From contig CM019071.1 in the NCBI GenBank assembly GCA_009667805.1, positions 45,891,593 to 45,955,592 of the forward strand: DNA of 64,000 nt. The letters run 5' to 3'. Every line of letters starts with the position of its first letter. Positions within the stretch are counted from its first letter, which is position 1. The position numbers and the translations under genes are program-made. The notes under the pieces are model-generated. The model saw nothing but the letters and a program-made list of their open reading frames with translations. It ran no database searches and was not told the origin of the DNA. Positions 21,420-62,678 of the stretch are shown here, one piece after another. The DNA is from Leptobrachium leishanense (lineage: Eukaryota > Chordata > Amphibia > Anura > Megophryidae).

Positions 21420-22880
21420 AGAAACACCCTCACCAAATAGCGACAGAATGGATACATAAAGTTTTGTTTGAAGACTTTTTCTAGTGAGATAAGGGGTGTG
21501 GCCAGTCACTGTGCAGGGATACAGAGGGACAAAATGGATAAATAAAGTTTTGTTTGAAGACTTTTTCTAGTGAGATAAGGGGTGTGGCCAGTCACTGTGC
21601 AGGGATACAGAGAGACAGAATGGATAAAGTTTTGTTTGAAGACTTTTTATAGTGACTGTGCTGAGCTAGTAATGAATATTCGTAAGGGTCAGGGAACAGG
21701 AAGTGAGCTGTGCCACAGGAAGAGTCAGTGTGCAGGAGAGCCTGCTCAGAGTCATAAAACTAGCACTCATCTCATGTATCATCATAATAAAGACGTTGCT
21801 GTAAACAGAACCTTGTGGATCATTTCAGTACATCAAAAAGCTGAACAACACAGTGAGGGAAGGGGGTGTGGCCAGTCACTGCAGGGATGCAGAGGGACAG
21901 GATGGATAAATAAAGTTTTGTCTGAACACTGTCCCCTGCATGGACTATGAATACAAATATGTATATATAAATATCTTTACCAAATACCGACAGACACCAA
22001 TAAACTGTGGAATAGTTGGCCGTAGCTTTTATTTAAGGGTAATTTAGAGGCATAAACACTTCAACCATAAAACCGAACTTAAAAACCTGTAAAACCTTAT
22101 CAATAATATTATAACAAATTCCCAAACCGCCCCTGTTCTCAGCCAGCTTGGGAACCCATCTGCCTCCATCCACCCCAATAAGGGGCGACCTTTACCCTTA
22201 TTAAACAACTACGACAATATGCATAAAAAAGGGAGGGGGAACGCTGCTACAGGATCCAATCTTCTAAAACAGCTGAGGTAATTGCCAAAACTACCTCAGA
22301 CTCTCAATTATAAAACCTTTGGAACTTGCCTCGAGCTCTCAAACAGCTGATATCCAATCAGCTGTTTGAAATTTCCCGCTCTTGATTGCACGCGCAACGG
22401 CTCGTGCTGCTGAACAGCTGATTAACCAATCAGCTGTTCAGATTTTCCCGCTGCAAAAAACCAGCTCAGAAGCAGTTTCAGCTGGCTGAAACCACCTCTG
22501 AGCTACCAAACTTGACCTCTAATTAACCCCAGCCTATCAATTGTCCAGCAATGGACACTTGCAGCGCCTCCTATGCGGTTGTCGCTTTAAAGTTGCTGTA
22601 AACAGAACCTTGTGGATCATTTCAGTACATCAAAAAGCTGAACAACACAGTGAGGGAAGGGGGTGTGGCCAGTCACTGCAGGTATGCAGAGGGACAGGAT
22701 GGATAAATAAAGTTTTGTCTGAACACTTCTGGTGAGGGAAGGGGTGTGGCCAGTCACTGTGCAGGGATGCAGAGGGACAGGATGGATAAATAAAGTTTTG
22801 TCTGAACACTTCTTCTGGTGAGGGAGGGTGTGTGGCCATGTCCAGTTTCCTTGCAGAGATGCAAAGGATGGGATGGAGTC
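21420..22880. repeat. About 86-bp tandem repeat split by an insertion
   Basis: Units containing ataaataaagttttgtttga and ggggtgtggccagtcactgt recur at 21480-21640, 21860-21930 and 22650-22840. A 130-bp block beginning gttgctgtaaacagaacctt is present at both 21798 and 22590. The 22000-22580 segment between has no recognised identity. Confidence 0.8.
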
Positions 22881-23430
22881 CAGGCAGGGAGAATCAGGGG
22901 AATGAATAATTCCTGGAGAATAAAGCGAGGGGGGGGGCTGAACTTTATAGGGGAAATGTTGCTTCCTTGTGTTCAATGGAATAAAATGTAGCTGCAGATT
23001 CTCGGTGTGGAGGGATTAAGAGAGGATTGAAGATGAATGAAGACACCTGAGGCCCGTCCCATTGCAAAGTTACTGTACTGGATCAATGAGAAAGCACTGC
23101 AGGCCGGAAACATTGTATATAGAACAAAAATAATCCTTTATTTCAAATTACATGTGAAAATGTTGTGTGAAAACAAACATATATAACACAGTGCCACGTG
23201 TGCACACAAACACACCACCTATCACACGTAAAAAACCTGTAGAATAAGTCACCTGCTCAAGTTTTTCTGTACAAATAAAGCTATACTTTGAATTTTAAGC
23301 CTCGGCTTTTCGCCTTAGAAAGTAGTCATTGATTGTGTCAGCGCTGCTGCTCGAGCTTTCTTATCACATGATTATTAGATTATACACTATTTGCTTTATT
23401 TGCTGTGTTTTTTTCAGTAATAAAATGAAT
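22881..23430. other. No recognisable gene
   Basis: Follows the stop of the extra CYP2 exon on the minus strand. Contains a candidate AATAAA (complement 23138-23143) and no other feature. Confidence 0.4.
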
Positions 23431-23615
23431 TTAAGCACAACTAATGAAATCCATCTGGTAAGGACGGGGAAAATTCCCGAATCCGCTCATGTACGGGGAC
23501 AGATCAATGTCCTCTGGGGCCTCCACGGACTTCAGGATGAAGTTTTGTAGGATGGTGCAAAAAAACAGGAAGTGCTCCATCCAGGCCAGACCTTCCCCGA
23601 CACAGATCCGCTTCC
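23431..23615 (-). CDS. Extra CYP2 terminal exon (exon 9-like)
   Basis: 185 bp from a ccagcag acceptor in phase 1 to a TAA stop. It encodes [16 protein letters not shown], then [12 protein letters not shown] and ends SCA. Length, phase, the haem Cys and the C-terminal block are all intact. It lies 6.5 kb downstream of the last exon of the complete CYP2 gene, on the same strand, with no exon 8 between them. It could be an alternative last exon of that gene, or the relic of a deleted neighbour. Two substitutions at usually conserved places (R/W and L/H in ARMELFLF) suggest divergence. A possible AATAAA lies at 23138-23143 on the minus strand. Confidence 0.8.
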
Positions 23616-24694
23616 CTGCTGGACAACGGGGGGAAAGAGAGGAATCAGTATTAATGTCCGACAAGGGCTGAGGGAACTTTTATCAGAAGAGACAGATTTA
23701 ATTTCATCAATCCTAACCATGTGCTGCTATACGCGACCTTGAGTCTTATTTCAAGCTTGGCGTTAACGTAACCAGAGCTGATGTAAACTTATCAGGGCCT
23801 TTATAATTATCTCATCGAGCTGTTAACTTAACCAGAGCTGTTGTAAATTTAACACCAACCTTAGAAAAGGGCACCTTCTGTTTGTCACGTTGTTATGGTG
23901 GTATTTAAAGTACTAGGGCAGGGCTGAAAAAATCTGCCCCCCCCGCCCAGATGTTTCTCCAATGATTTTCTGGCCATCTATTGCACAGAAGGAATTCAGG
24001 GAATTGTAGGCATCAAAATCTGGGTTGCTGCTTGTTTGACAGCTCTGTAGTTGGGTATGTGTCCTCCCATGTGGCCGGGAAAGGACTGGATTTCTCCTTT
24101 GTTCTATAGCTACTTTCCTCATTACACAGGTCGTCATTTGTTGTACAAACCATGAATGGTTAGAATTGTTCCCTCTCCAGTGATACCAATGAGCGTCTCT
24201 TCCATTTTTTGCTCCTTCTCTCTTGCCATTTTGTCTTGTTTCTGTTCCCTCTATCCACATTGAGGAACTGTATATACAGGTTTGTTCGCTTCCTTCTCCT
24301 TGGGTGATCTTGACCTCCTTACCTCCCCTCAGTACTGATACACAACTCGTTTATACACAACCCATTTATAGCCCTAATGTGAATCCCTTCCATTTATTTG
24401 TGCCCTAGGACCACCCCCTCGAGCTTCTCCATTCCCCAGGGACCCCGTTACTTTGTTGATGACGTTATCTTTGCACTTGCCATTGAGTTGTTACCTCTAT
24501 TTTCCAAAATGTTAATCTCTTTGTGTCTCCCCATCTCATATGATTTTGTTTTTCAAAAATTTCCACATAACTAAAGTTCAAATAATGTGGGTCTTGACAG
24601 CCAAGTCTTTGGATCGTCCACAAGTGGAGATTTGTAATCATGGCTGTTTGATAAATGTGTGGTTCCTTACCTAGGTCTGCACAGAAGAAACATA
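23616..24694. other. No exon or repeat recognised
   Basis: Sequence upstream (minus sense) of the extra exon 9. I looked for a CYP2 exon 8 (DTTIY / FNPGHF coding) and found none. Confidence 0.5.
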
Positions 24695-24696
24695 TA

Positions 24697-26318
<1,622 letters not shown>

Positions 26319-26560
26319 TACAACTCCAACCAATCCTTTCATGGGTGATTCAGTATCTGATCTGCTCTGAGGACTATGTAGTCCTGCTTGGTAAATTTCC
26401 CCTTCTCACCCAAAGTCTAATAACTTTGGTGTTAAACCAAAGAAGTCATGCGTAGGTGCTCCAATCTCACATCATTTCTTCAGGGGTCTCCATTACAGCT
26501 CCATTTTCCTGTCCTTATTAGGTTAGTCTTCCAGAGCAAAAAACTGTAAGCTTGAATGCT
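26319..26560. other. No recognisable feature
   Basis: Short unique stretch between Tc1 and an L2 fragment. Confidence 0.4.
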
Positions 26561-27090
26561 TACATCACAAATTGATTACTGTAACTCTCTCCTCATTGAC
26601 CTCTCCAGTGACCACATTGCCCCTTTGCAATCTGTAATGAATGCAGCTGCCAGGCTTATTTTTCTCACTTGTCACTCCTCACATACCTCCACCCTCTGCT
26701 AAGCTTATTTTTCTCACCAGATGCACCTCATGTACCTCCCCCCTCTGCCATTCCCTCCATTGGCTTCCTGTACATTTCAGGATACAGTTTAAAATACTTA
26801 AGCTCACATTCAAATCGCTCAATAACTCGACCCCCCATCCCTTACATGTCTTCCTTACTCCACAAGCACATCCCTTCTAGCCTTCTAGATCACTCTGGTC
26901 TGTGGGTGACCTCCTTTGGTCCTCTATCTACTACACCCACACTGCTAACTCTCATCTCTCAAGGGTAAAAACCTATCTGGTCCTGTTAGACTCTCCCCGA
27001 TCTTCAGGCCTTCAAGATATCCCTCAAAACTCAACTCTTCAGATTAGCGTACCACATCACTGATGAAACTCACCCCTCTACTTACCTACT
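26561..27090 (+). mobile_element. L2-type LINE 3' fragment
   Basis: Encodes, in broken frames, LQSVMNAAARLIFLT, LHWLPVHFRIQFKIL and FKSLNNSTPH, then the C-terminal block. Contains a small internal duplication (cttatttttctcac). Confidence 0.7.
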
Positions 27091-27177
27091 CACACATCAT
27101 GATAGATGCCATTTCCATGGACCCACCATTCCTGAACCCGTCTGGCACTAGTAATCCTGGCAACCAATAAAACTCCT

Positions 27178-27929
27178 CGGGCGCTATTACATTCTTCACG
27201 CAGTGTGTTTTGCGTGCGCAAATGTGCATTTGAGCGAGGGGCAAAACCCTTTGCGCTGAACATCATATTACAATGTTTGCTCAAACGATGCGCGTTAACG
27301 TTTAACGCGAGTGACCTTGCGCAAACAAAATTTTGTGCGCGCATCCCATACTTAACATTGTGCGCGCAAAGGCGTTTGTGTGCTGGTATGCGGATGGTAT
27401 TACAATCTTCGCGCAACTTCTTACGAACGAGGTTTGCGCAAATTTTTTTAACGTCTTTGAAAAGCTGGTGGTAACTGCAAGTCGGAACGTTTTGGCTGAA
27501 GCGAAAAACACCAGCATGAAACAAAAAATACAGCGCAGTATAGATACACATTCTACACATACCCAAACAATAAAATTGTGAATTCGTGCATATTTTTTTT
27601 ATTGCTGCAGCATGTATACTCAGATTTACTTTGACAGGCGCAAACACTTAAGTGAGTCAATTAAGGTAAATTGATGTCAATTAAGGTTCTAAATTCTGAT
27701 TGGCTGAATCCCGCAAAAAAAAAAACGGACCGCGCACTGATTTACATGCACAACGTTACCGTGCGCTTATTACACTTCATTTTGTGCGTCGTTTTTACGA
27801 ACGTTATTTTTTGACAGATGTGTTTGAATCGGAATACCACGTTAATTTTCACGCGATAACGTTGGACGATGCGCACCAAAAAATTTGCGCTGCGCTAACA
27901 AAATTGCGCGAAGAATGTAATAGGGGCCA
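27178..27929. mobile_element. MITE, GGGCGCTATTACATTCTTC ends
   Basis: Inverted ends gggcgctattacattcttc and gaagaatgtaataggggcc. GCGC-rich interior with gtgcgcgcaaa motifs. No coding function. Confidence 0.65.
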
Positions 27930-28390
27930 CAGGGTGTCCATAAAGTCTCTTTCAAAATTTCAAAAATGTATTCCAAAGACAAATGAAAAGACAAATAAGT
28001 GAAAATTATTAAAATGAGTCGTATATATTTAAGGTGTTTTTGTCTCATTTAATACACCTCTATATAGGCACCATTAGTTGCATGAAGCACATCAAGACGG
28101 TCCTGGATTTCTTGCCATGTTGGCTGTAGCTTCCCCTCATCAATGGTGGCAATGGCATTTTTTTAAGGTTTTTTGCCTCATTTAATACACCTTTATATGG
28201 GCATCATTAGTTACATAGTTACATAGGCTGAAAAAAGACATGCGTCCATCGGGTTCAGCCTCTCACACAAAGCATGAAGCACATCAAGACGGTGCTGGAT
28301 TTCTTGCCATGTTGGCTGTAGCAACACGTCATCAATGGTGGCAATGGCATCAGTGATCCTCTGCTTTAGATGAATGTGTGGTGAGGGATC

Positions 28391-28792
28391 ATGTGCAATC
28401 GAATCATTGGTCCGTTTTTCTTCGTCGAGACATCACTTCCTGCAAATGTTTACCATGACCTTTTGACTGAATACGCGGCACCACAACTACATGACCTTCA
28501 ACCAACCATCTTTTTCCAGCGAAATGCTGCAACACCACATTGGGGACTGCATGTTGGTGGGTTCCTAAATGAAACATTTCCAGAGCGGTGGATTGGAAGG
28601 AGTGACCCAATTCCCCGGCCACCTCGTTCACCAGATATCACTCCCCTCCACTTCTTTCTATGGGGTTATGTTAAAGATATGGTGTATGGAACAAAGGGAC
28701 GGGACATCACTAATCTAAGGCTAGGGTCAGAGTGGGGCAGTCGGAACGCGCGTGCAGGCGCACTAAATCACGGCGGCAGTAGCAGCACATAA
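28391..28792 (+). pseudogene. Degenerate mariner-like transposase (DDE part)
   Basis: Frame with YHDLLTEYAAPQLHDLQ, ATPHWGLHVGGFLNETFPER and RSPDITPLHFFLWGYVKDMV. Relatives read FQ-D-GA and PL-D-FF where this copy has FQRNAA and PLHFF, so both expected catalytic acids are changed. The end of the frame (from about 28719) is MITE sequence, and the N-terminal half is missing. Confidence 0.75.
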
Positions 28793-29154
28793 CGGCCAAT
28801 GACGGCCAATATACGCAGTACGTGCGTACAAAAGTGCGCCGACACCACGCAACCAGCAAATGAACGCATTTTTATCAGAACGTGAAACCGCTGCTACTGA
28901 CGTACAAAGTGCGCTGCGGCCGCATGGCAGCGTGTGTGCGTGATTAGGAGACGTCAGACGCTGCTAGTGTGCGGCCTACATAACGTTCAAACAGCCGGAT
29001 TTCCCTAGACTTCTTTTTACCCCACCGTCATGAAATACGTCCAGAATTGCGCATCGTCTGACCACTTAAGCGTATTCCGTGAAAAAATGCGTGCGCACGC
29101 ATCGACGTACATTTTGACGGTGGCCGCAGAAAATGCGCTCATCTGTCCCTAGCC
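28719..29154. mobile_element. Harbinger-like MITE D
   Basis: TSD TAA on both sides (28716-28718, 29155-29157), inserted at the end of the mariner-like frame. Confidence 0.85.
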
Positions 29155-29460
29155 TAAAGCAGAGGATCACTGATGCCATTGCCACCATTGATGAGGTGTT
29201 GCTACAGCCAACATGGCAAGAAATCCAGCACCATCTTGATGTGCTTTCAGATTTGTCTGAGAGGCTGAACCCGATGGACGCATGTCTTTTTTCAGCCTAT
29301 GTAACTATGTAACTAATGATGCCCATATAAAGGTGTATTAAATGAGGCAAAAAACCTTAAATATATACGTCTCATTTTGTAATAATTTTCACTTTTTTGT
29401 CTTTTCATTTATCTTTGGAATAAATTATTGAAATTTTAAAGAGACTTTATGGACACCCTG

Positions 29461-30078
29461 TATAATAGTCCTGCCTAGTCATGTTAACACGCTCTCTCTT
29501 TGTATTCCGTTTTTTTTTTCAAGCACCCTGCACCAATAAAGAAGGGGAGCGCAACCCTCTATTTGGCCATAGGCACCTGCTTCCCAAATCCGGGACATAT
29601 CAGGCTCTAGAGAATATGCTGAGAAGACGGGAGGACCACCTTCCTGCACCCCTTAAAGTGCTACTGGCTTTCTTATTTATTTTCTTTTTTTTTACTGAAC
29701 TTTGTTATCACTCCTAGAATTCAGACGCCATTATTCGTTACGTGATTTCATCACCGTTATCTGGAGTTTTTTCTGCATTGTTGCTTTTTATAATGATTCA
29801 TAATTGTAGCACAAATGTGTGTAAGTGCACTCACTGGTAGAGCAACCTTGTGCACCGCGTCAGATACACGTTACTGTATTTCATTATCTTATTGTATCTC
29901 TGGGCAGCGTTCACATAATTATTCATTCACACGTTTAGTACATCCTGTATCATCCTCCAAATATCAATAATTTATCAATATCGCGCCTGCATTACCACTA
30001 TAGATTTATTTATGTTAACATGGTTGTTTTACAAAAAAATGAGAAAAAGGAAATACCCTGAAGACACTGTTTCTGAAG
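29461..30078. other. 3' flank of the complete CYP2 gene
   Basis: Contains the candidate poly(A) signal at 30005-30010. Otherwise no feature recognised. Confidence 0.5.
30005..30010 (-). promoter_or_regulatory. Candidate poly(A) signal of the intact CYP2 gene
   Basis: AATAAA on the minus strand, about 70 bp after the TAA stop at 30079. It is the first canonical hexamer downstream, which would give a 3' UTR of roughly 90-100 nt. No transcript evidence is available. Confidence 0.4.
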
Positions 30079-58772
<28,694 letters not shown>

Positions 58773-58817
58773 GCTGGCGATGCCTCTCGGTGTGTCTGTG
58801 TCAGGGTTTGCATCTGC

Positions 58818-58826
58818 TATATATAT
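58818..58826 (-). promoter_or_regulatory. Putative TATA box of the intact CYP2 gene
   Basis: A TATATATA stretch lies 46-54 bp upstream of the ATG on the minus strand, which implies a 5' UTR of about 20 nt. The paralogous promoter has the same box at the same place, embedded in about 130 bp of conserved sequence up to about 58920. Position and conservation are seen; use as a promoter is inferred. Confidence 0.5.
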
Positions 58827-58924
58827 CTATATGGTGAAGCGACTTATCTCACAGTGTTCGTTTGTTTAAGAGGTGAATTCAGTTTTTGGACTAATGACTT
58901 ATGTGATGTTTAACTGTGAAACAA

Positions 58925-59375
58925 AACGTAGTGTGACATAGTGCATGGATGGGTCTGTGTATTCCCCCTATATTTTTGTTTAAAGGTGTAGGCATTAACC
59001 CCCAGGGTCTCACCTGGCAATTATGCAGGTTAAATAGCTCCTGCTTGAGGGAGGGGAAGATTTGAGACACAGAGAGATTGAGACACACAGGATGCTGCTA
59101 CTCCTAAGGTGGGAGAGTCTGCAGTGGGTGCATGTTATTAAACCAAAGGTTGGTGTAAAATATGTGTAGGGTCCCTGCTAGAGAGAGAGGGACGATAAGT
59201 GAGTCAGTTACTGCTCAGATGAACAAGGTTTTTTGTTTTTGTGTTGTGTTTTATTTGATGCCGATACTCCAATAAAGTGAGAAAGATGTCACCCATCAAA
59301 GACAATGCGTGTGTGCCATATTTGCTCTAGAGGAACGTGCTACAGCTCCCCATGTGACATGCGGGATTACAGCAT
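58925..59375. repeat. About 450-bp insertion in the upstream region of the complete CYP2 gene
   Basis: The upstream sequence aligns with the second CYP2 gene promoter up to about 58922 (ttaactgtgaaacaaa) and again from about 59376 (agaaccttctgaaaaagc). The block between is absent from the paralogue. It begins near tgtgacatagtgcatgg and ends near tgacatgcgggattacag. It resembles a dispersed repeat, but I cannot name the family. Confidence 0.6.
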
Positions 59376-59990
59376 GTAGAACCTTCTGAAAAAGCACTAA
59401 CAATTTAGTTGCGTGTGTCAGAGGATACTGTACATGAAATGCATGGCTGATCACAATTCCTGGAGCTTCCTCCATAATTATTTACCAATCTCAAACCCCA
59501 TCCCCAAATAAAGACCGGACACAACATTCAATTGGAATAGGGCTTGGCCACAGCTGATTTATTTAAACTTTAGTTTACAACCAAAAACACAGATATACAC
59601 ATAAATCTGGAACTGCTTCAGCAATCACCCACTTCCAGCTGTAGAACTAGAGGCAAGTATAACATTATCCAGAGTGTGATTCCCTTGCTACACAGCCAGG
59701 GAGCCCCCTCTCCCAGCGCTTGCATCGAGCTTCCTCGTCCATCCGTGCTGCTGTCCCGGGTGACTGTTTCCACCAAGCTGTGACAATAACCGAAAAATAA
59801 AGAAAAGAACCTGTGAGCTGCTGTGGCTTGTTAATTGGGGGTGTGTGGCCTTTCAGGTGATTTCACTTGTATGGCTACATAGACTCATTGGCATCTCACT
59901 GAGCTTGCTCACAAGATCTTGTCAGTGGTCTGCTTTCTAAGTGGGCTATTTTCAAGTGGAGTTAAAAACAGGAGTTGAAATAACAGGTAC
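59376..59990. other. Upstream flank of the complete CYP2 gene
   Basis: 59376-59440 still aligns with the second CYP2 gene promoter region (gtgtcagaggatactgtaca). Beyond it nothing is recognised. Confidence 0.5.
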
Positions 59991-60335
59991 CAATTGTTAT
60001 TTATATATTTGTTATCTTGTTGTGGGTATGAGTGTCAGCAAGCTTGGAGGTTTGACCCAGTGCACATCCTGCTGCATGTCTGGAGGAATCCTTCCAGGGT
60101 CCATATCTCTGTAGTAAGTGTGAACGTGTAGCTCTTCTGGAAGCTCTTACTGGAGATCTGGAAGGACAAATCGTAATGCTGAGGCAGATTGACAATCTTG
60201 AGAGGAGTGGCTTCTCATGGAGCAAAGTATAGCTGAGGACTCTAGTGGTGAGGGAGGCGTGGAGTTAACTTGGGAACAGGTTGGTAGCTGGGTGTCAGTG
60301 ACATGTGGTAGCAGGGGGGAGGGAAGAGGAAAAGG

Positions 60336-60940
60336 TTGGCTAGTCCTGATCTTGCGCACACAAGCAGATTTGCCCCTTTGAGCGAAGATGTTGGGTGCAT
60401 CAGTTCAGGTGTAGCAGTACTGGAGGAGGCTGCTCCCTCTAACAGCAGGGGGATAAGTCCACCAAGTAAGGGAGGGATAAAGAGGGCAAGTAAGCCTAGA
60501 CAGGTTGTGGTGGTAGGGGACTCTATTATTAAGAGAGTAGACAGGGTAATCTGTTGCTCTGATCGCCTTAACCGGACAGTTTGCTGTCTGCCGGGTGCCC
60601 ATGTTAGGCATGTGGTTGACAGAGTTGATAGATTATTGGGAGGGGCTGGAGATGACCCAGTTGTCATGGTCCATATTGGAACCAATGAAAAGTAAGAGGA
60701 AGATGGAAGAACCTGAAGAATGAGTTCAAGGAACTAGGAAGTAAACTGAAGAAGAGGTCCTCCAAGGTAGTATTTTCTGAGATACTAGCTGTGCTATGTT
60801 CTACAGTGGAAAGGCAGCGGGAGATCAGGGAGGTCAATGCGTGGCTTAAAGCTTGGTGCAGGAAGGAGGGCTTTGGGTTTTTAGAGCACTGGGCTCATTT
60901 TGCACTGGATTACAATCTGTACAGTTGAGATGGATTTTGC
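60336..60940 (+). pseudogene. CR1 ORF1, SGNH-hydrolase-like, degenerate
   Basis: QVVVVGDSIIKRVDRVI holds the GDS block and VMVHIGTNEK the GTN block of the SGNH esterase fold found in CR1 ORF1. A stop follows at 60693. Further family-like sequence continues in other frames to about 60940 (REIREVNAWLKAWC-like). The function in CR1 biology is unclear. The catalytic GDS Ser is present. Confidence 0.75.
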
Positions 60941-61105
60941 ACCTGAATGGAAGAGGGTCTGCTGTGCTAGGGGAGAGGATGGTTAAAAGGTTGGAGGAGA
61001 CTTTAAACTAGTGGAAGGGGGGAGGGATACAGAAATTTACAAAATGCAGACAGAGCAGATAAGGGAAGGGTTTCAGTTCAGACTAAGGGGGGTGGAGCCG
61101 GGGGG

Positions 61106-61896
61106 ATGGGTAATATCAGAACAGTGGAAGCATGTAATGTAAAGTCACATTCAGCATGTGTGGGTAGAGACAACATTAAATGTATGCTTGCTAATGCAAG
61201 GAGCCTCAATAACAAGATGGGGGAACTAGAGGCAATAGCACAAACTAAGCAATACCACATAATAGGAATAACAGAAACATGGTGGCATGAAACGCACGAC
61301 TGGACTGTAAACTTAAATGGTTATACATTGTTTAGAAAGGATAGGAAACATAAGAAAGGGGGTGGAGTATGTTTATATGTAAATCAGGATTTAAACCAAA
61401 TATTACACAACTGGAAAGCGATGAGGGAAATGTGGAATCCTTATGGGTAAATATTTCTTTGGGGAATAAACAGGGAAGTCAACTATTGGTTGGCATATGT
61501 TATAAACCACCTAATATAGATAATGATGAGGAAGAACAACTGTTACAGCAAATTAGGAAGGCTGCAGATCATGGTAGCACTTTAATTATTGGAGATTTTA
61601 ATTACCCGGACATTAATTGGGATAGTGGGACTAGTAATTCAGCAAAGGGAATCCAGTTTCTGAACCTTTTAAATGATACCTTCATGTCACAACTGGTAGA
61701 AACACCAACTAGAGAGGATAACTGTCTGGATCTGGTTATAACAGATAATGTGGATCCTTTCTCAAATATTAATGTAAGGGAACATTTGGGAAACAGTGAT
61801 CATAGTACGGTGTCTTTTGAAAAAACTCAAAAAAACACATTCATAGGGGGCATGCTAAAACATATAATTTTAAAAAGGCCAACTTTATTAAAATAA
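61106..61896 (+). pseudogene. CR1 ORF2 endonuclease domain, frameshifted
   Basis: First frame: CMLANARSLNNKMGELEA, HIIGITETWWHETHDW, KKGGGVCLYV. A frameshift near 61430 moves to the frame with LLVGICYKPP, STLIIGDFNYPDINWD and LGNSDHSTVSF. These are the ordered motifs of an apurinic-type endonuclease (N, E, DFN, SDH). Confidence 0.85.
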
Positions 61897-62045
61897 AGGA
61901 AGCTCTCAATGTCATTGACTGGCAGAAACTCTTTCACGGGAAAAACACTGAGGATAAGTGGAATATCTTTAAACTAAAACTAGAAAAGCACACGTCACAA
62001 TACATTCCACTGGTTAATAAATATAAAAGAAACAGACTGAAACCA

Positions 62046-62453
62046 ATGTGGCTTAGTAGGAAGGTAACTAAGGAAATGAAAAATAAAAAGAAGGCATTTA
62101 AAGCTTTTAAATTTGATAAATCTGAGGCATCCTATAAAGCATATAGGGCAGCCAATAAAGCATGTAAAAACGCGATTAGATGGGCTAAACTAGAAAATGA
62201 AAAAGAAATAGCCAAAGAGAGCAAGACCAACCCTAAAAGATTCTTTAGGTACATAAATTCTAAAAAACCCAAGACTGAAAATGTAGGTTCACTAAAATCT
62301 GAGTCAGGGTTATTGTTAACTGAAGATCAGGATAAGGCAGAAATTTTAAATGATTATTTTTCTTCAGTAATTATCAAAGAGAAACCTATAACAGGAGACA
62401 TGCAATTCATTAATAAAAACTTACTAATACAAAGTGACTGGTTGACTCAGGAC
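62046..62453 (+). pseudogene. CR1 ORF2 linker before the reverse transcriptase
   Basis: Lys-rich frame MWLSRKVTKEMKNKKKAFKA ... NPKRFFRYINSKKP, DYFSSVIIKEKPITGD, the usual region between endonuclease and finger domain. It is cut by a hAT end at 62454. Confidence 0.8.
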
Positions 62454-62678
62454 TAGGGATGAGCTGTTCGGTTCAATCAGTTCGGAGTTCGACTCGAACA
62501 TTGGCAGTTCGAAAGTTCGCGAGCTTCGAACTTTTTGGCGTGTTCGGTTCGAGTTTGAAAAAGTATAAACAAATGATTAAAAAAAAATACTAAAAAATTT
62601 AGAAATAAAGAGACTCTTTACTGTAGAATATTATAAGCAACGGTTTATTAGATATTGAATTAAAAAACTACCCAGTGC
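62454..62678 (-). mobile_element. hAT end fragment, TAGGGATGAGC family, reversed
   Basis: tagggatgagctgttcggtt to aactacccagtgc. Same orientation as the copy at window start. It is itself interrupted by a second copy at 62679. Confidence 0.75.

Larger units (their letters stand above)
27930..29460. mobile_element. Mariner-like element with long inverted ends
   Basis: Ends cagggtgtccataaagtctc and gagactttatggacaccctg. About 350 bp at each end is inverted, including the segment ttacatagttacataggctg (28208 and complement near 29300). A TA follows the right end. It holds a degenerate transposase and a Harbinger-like MITE (28719-29154). Confidence 0.75.
59991..62453 (+). mobile_element. CR1-type LINE, 5' two thirds, truncated by a hAT insertion
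   Basis: Two-ORF layout: an ORF1 with the SGNH-like segment at 60336-60695 and beyond, and ORF2 with the endonuclease at 61106-61896 and the linker before the reverse transcriptase at 62046-62456. The rest of the reverse transcriptase is replaced by hAT sequence at 62454. Confidence 0.85.
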
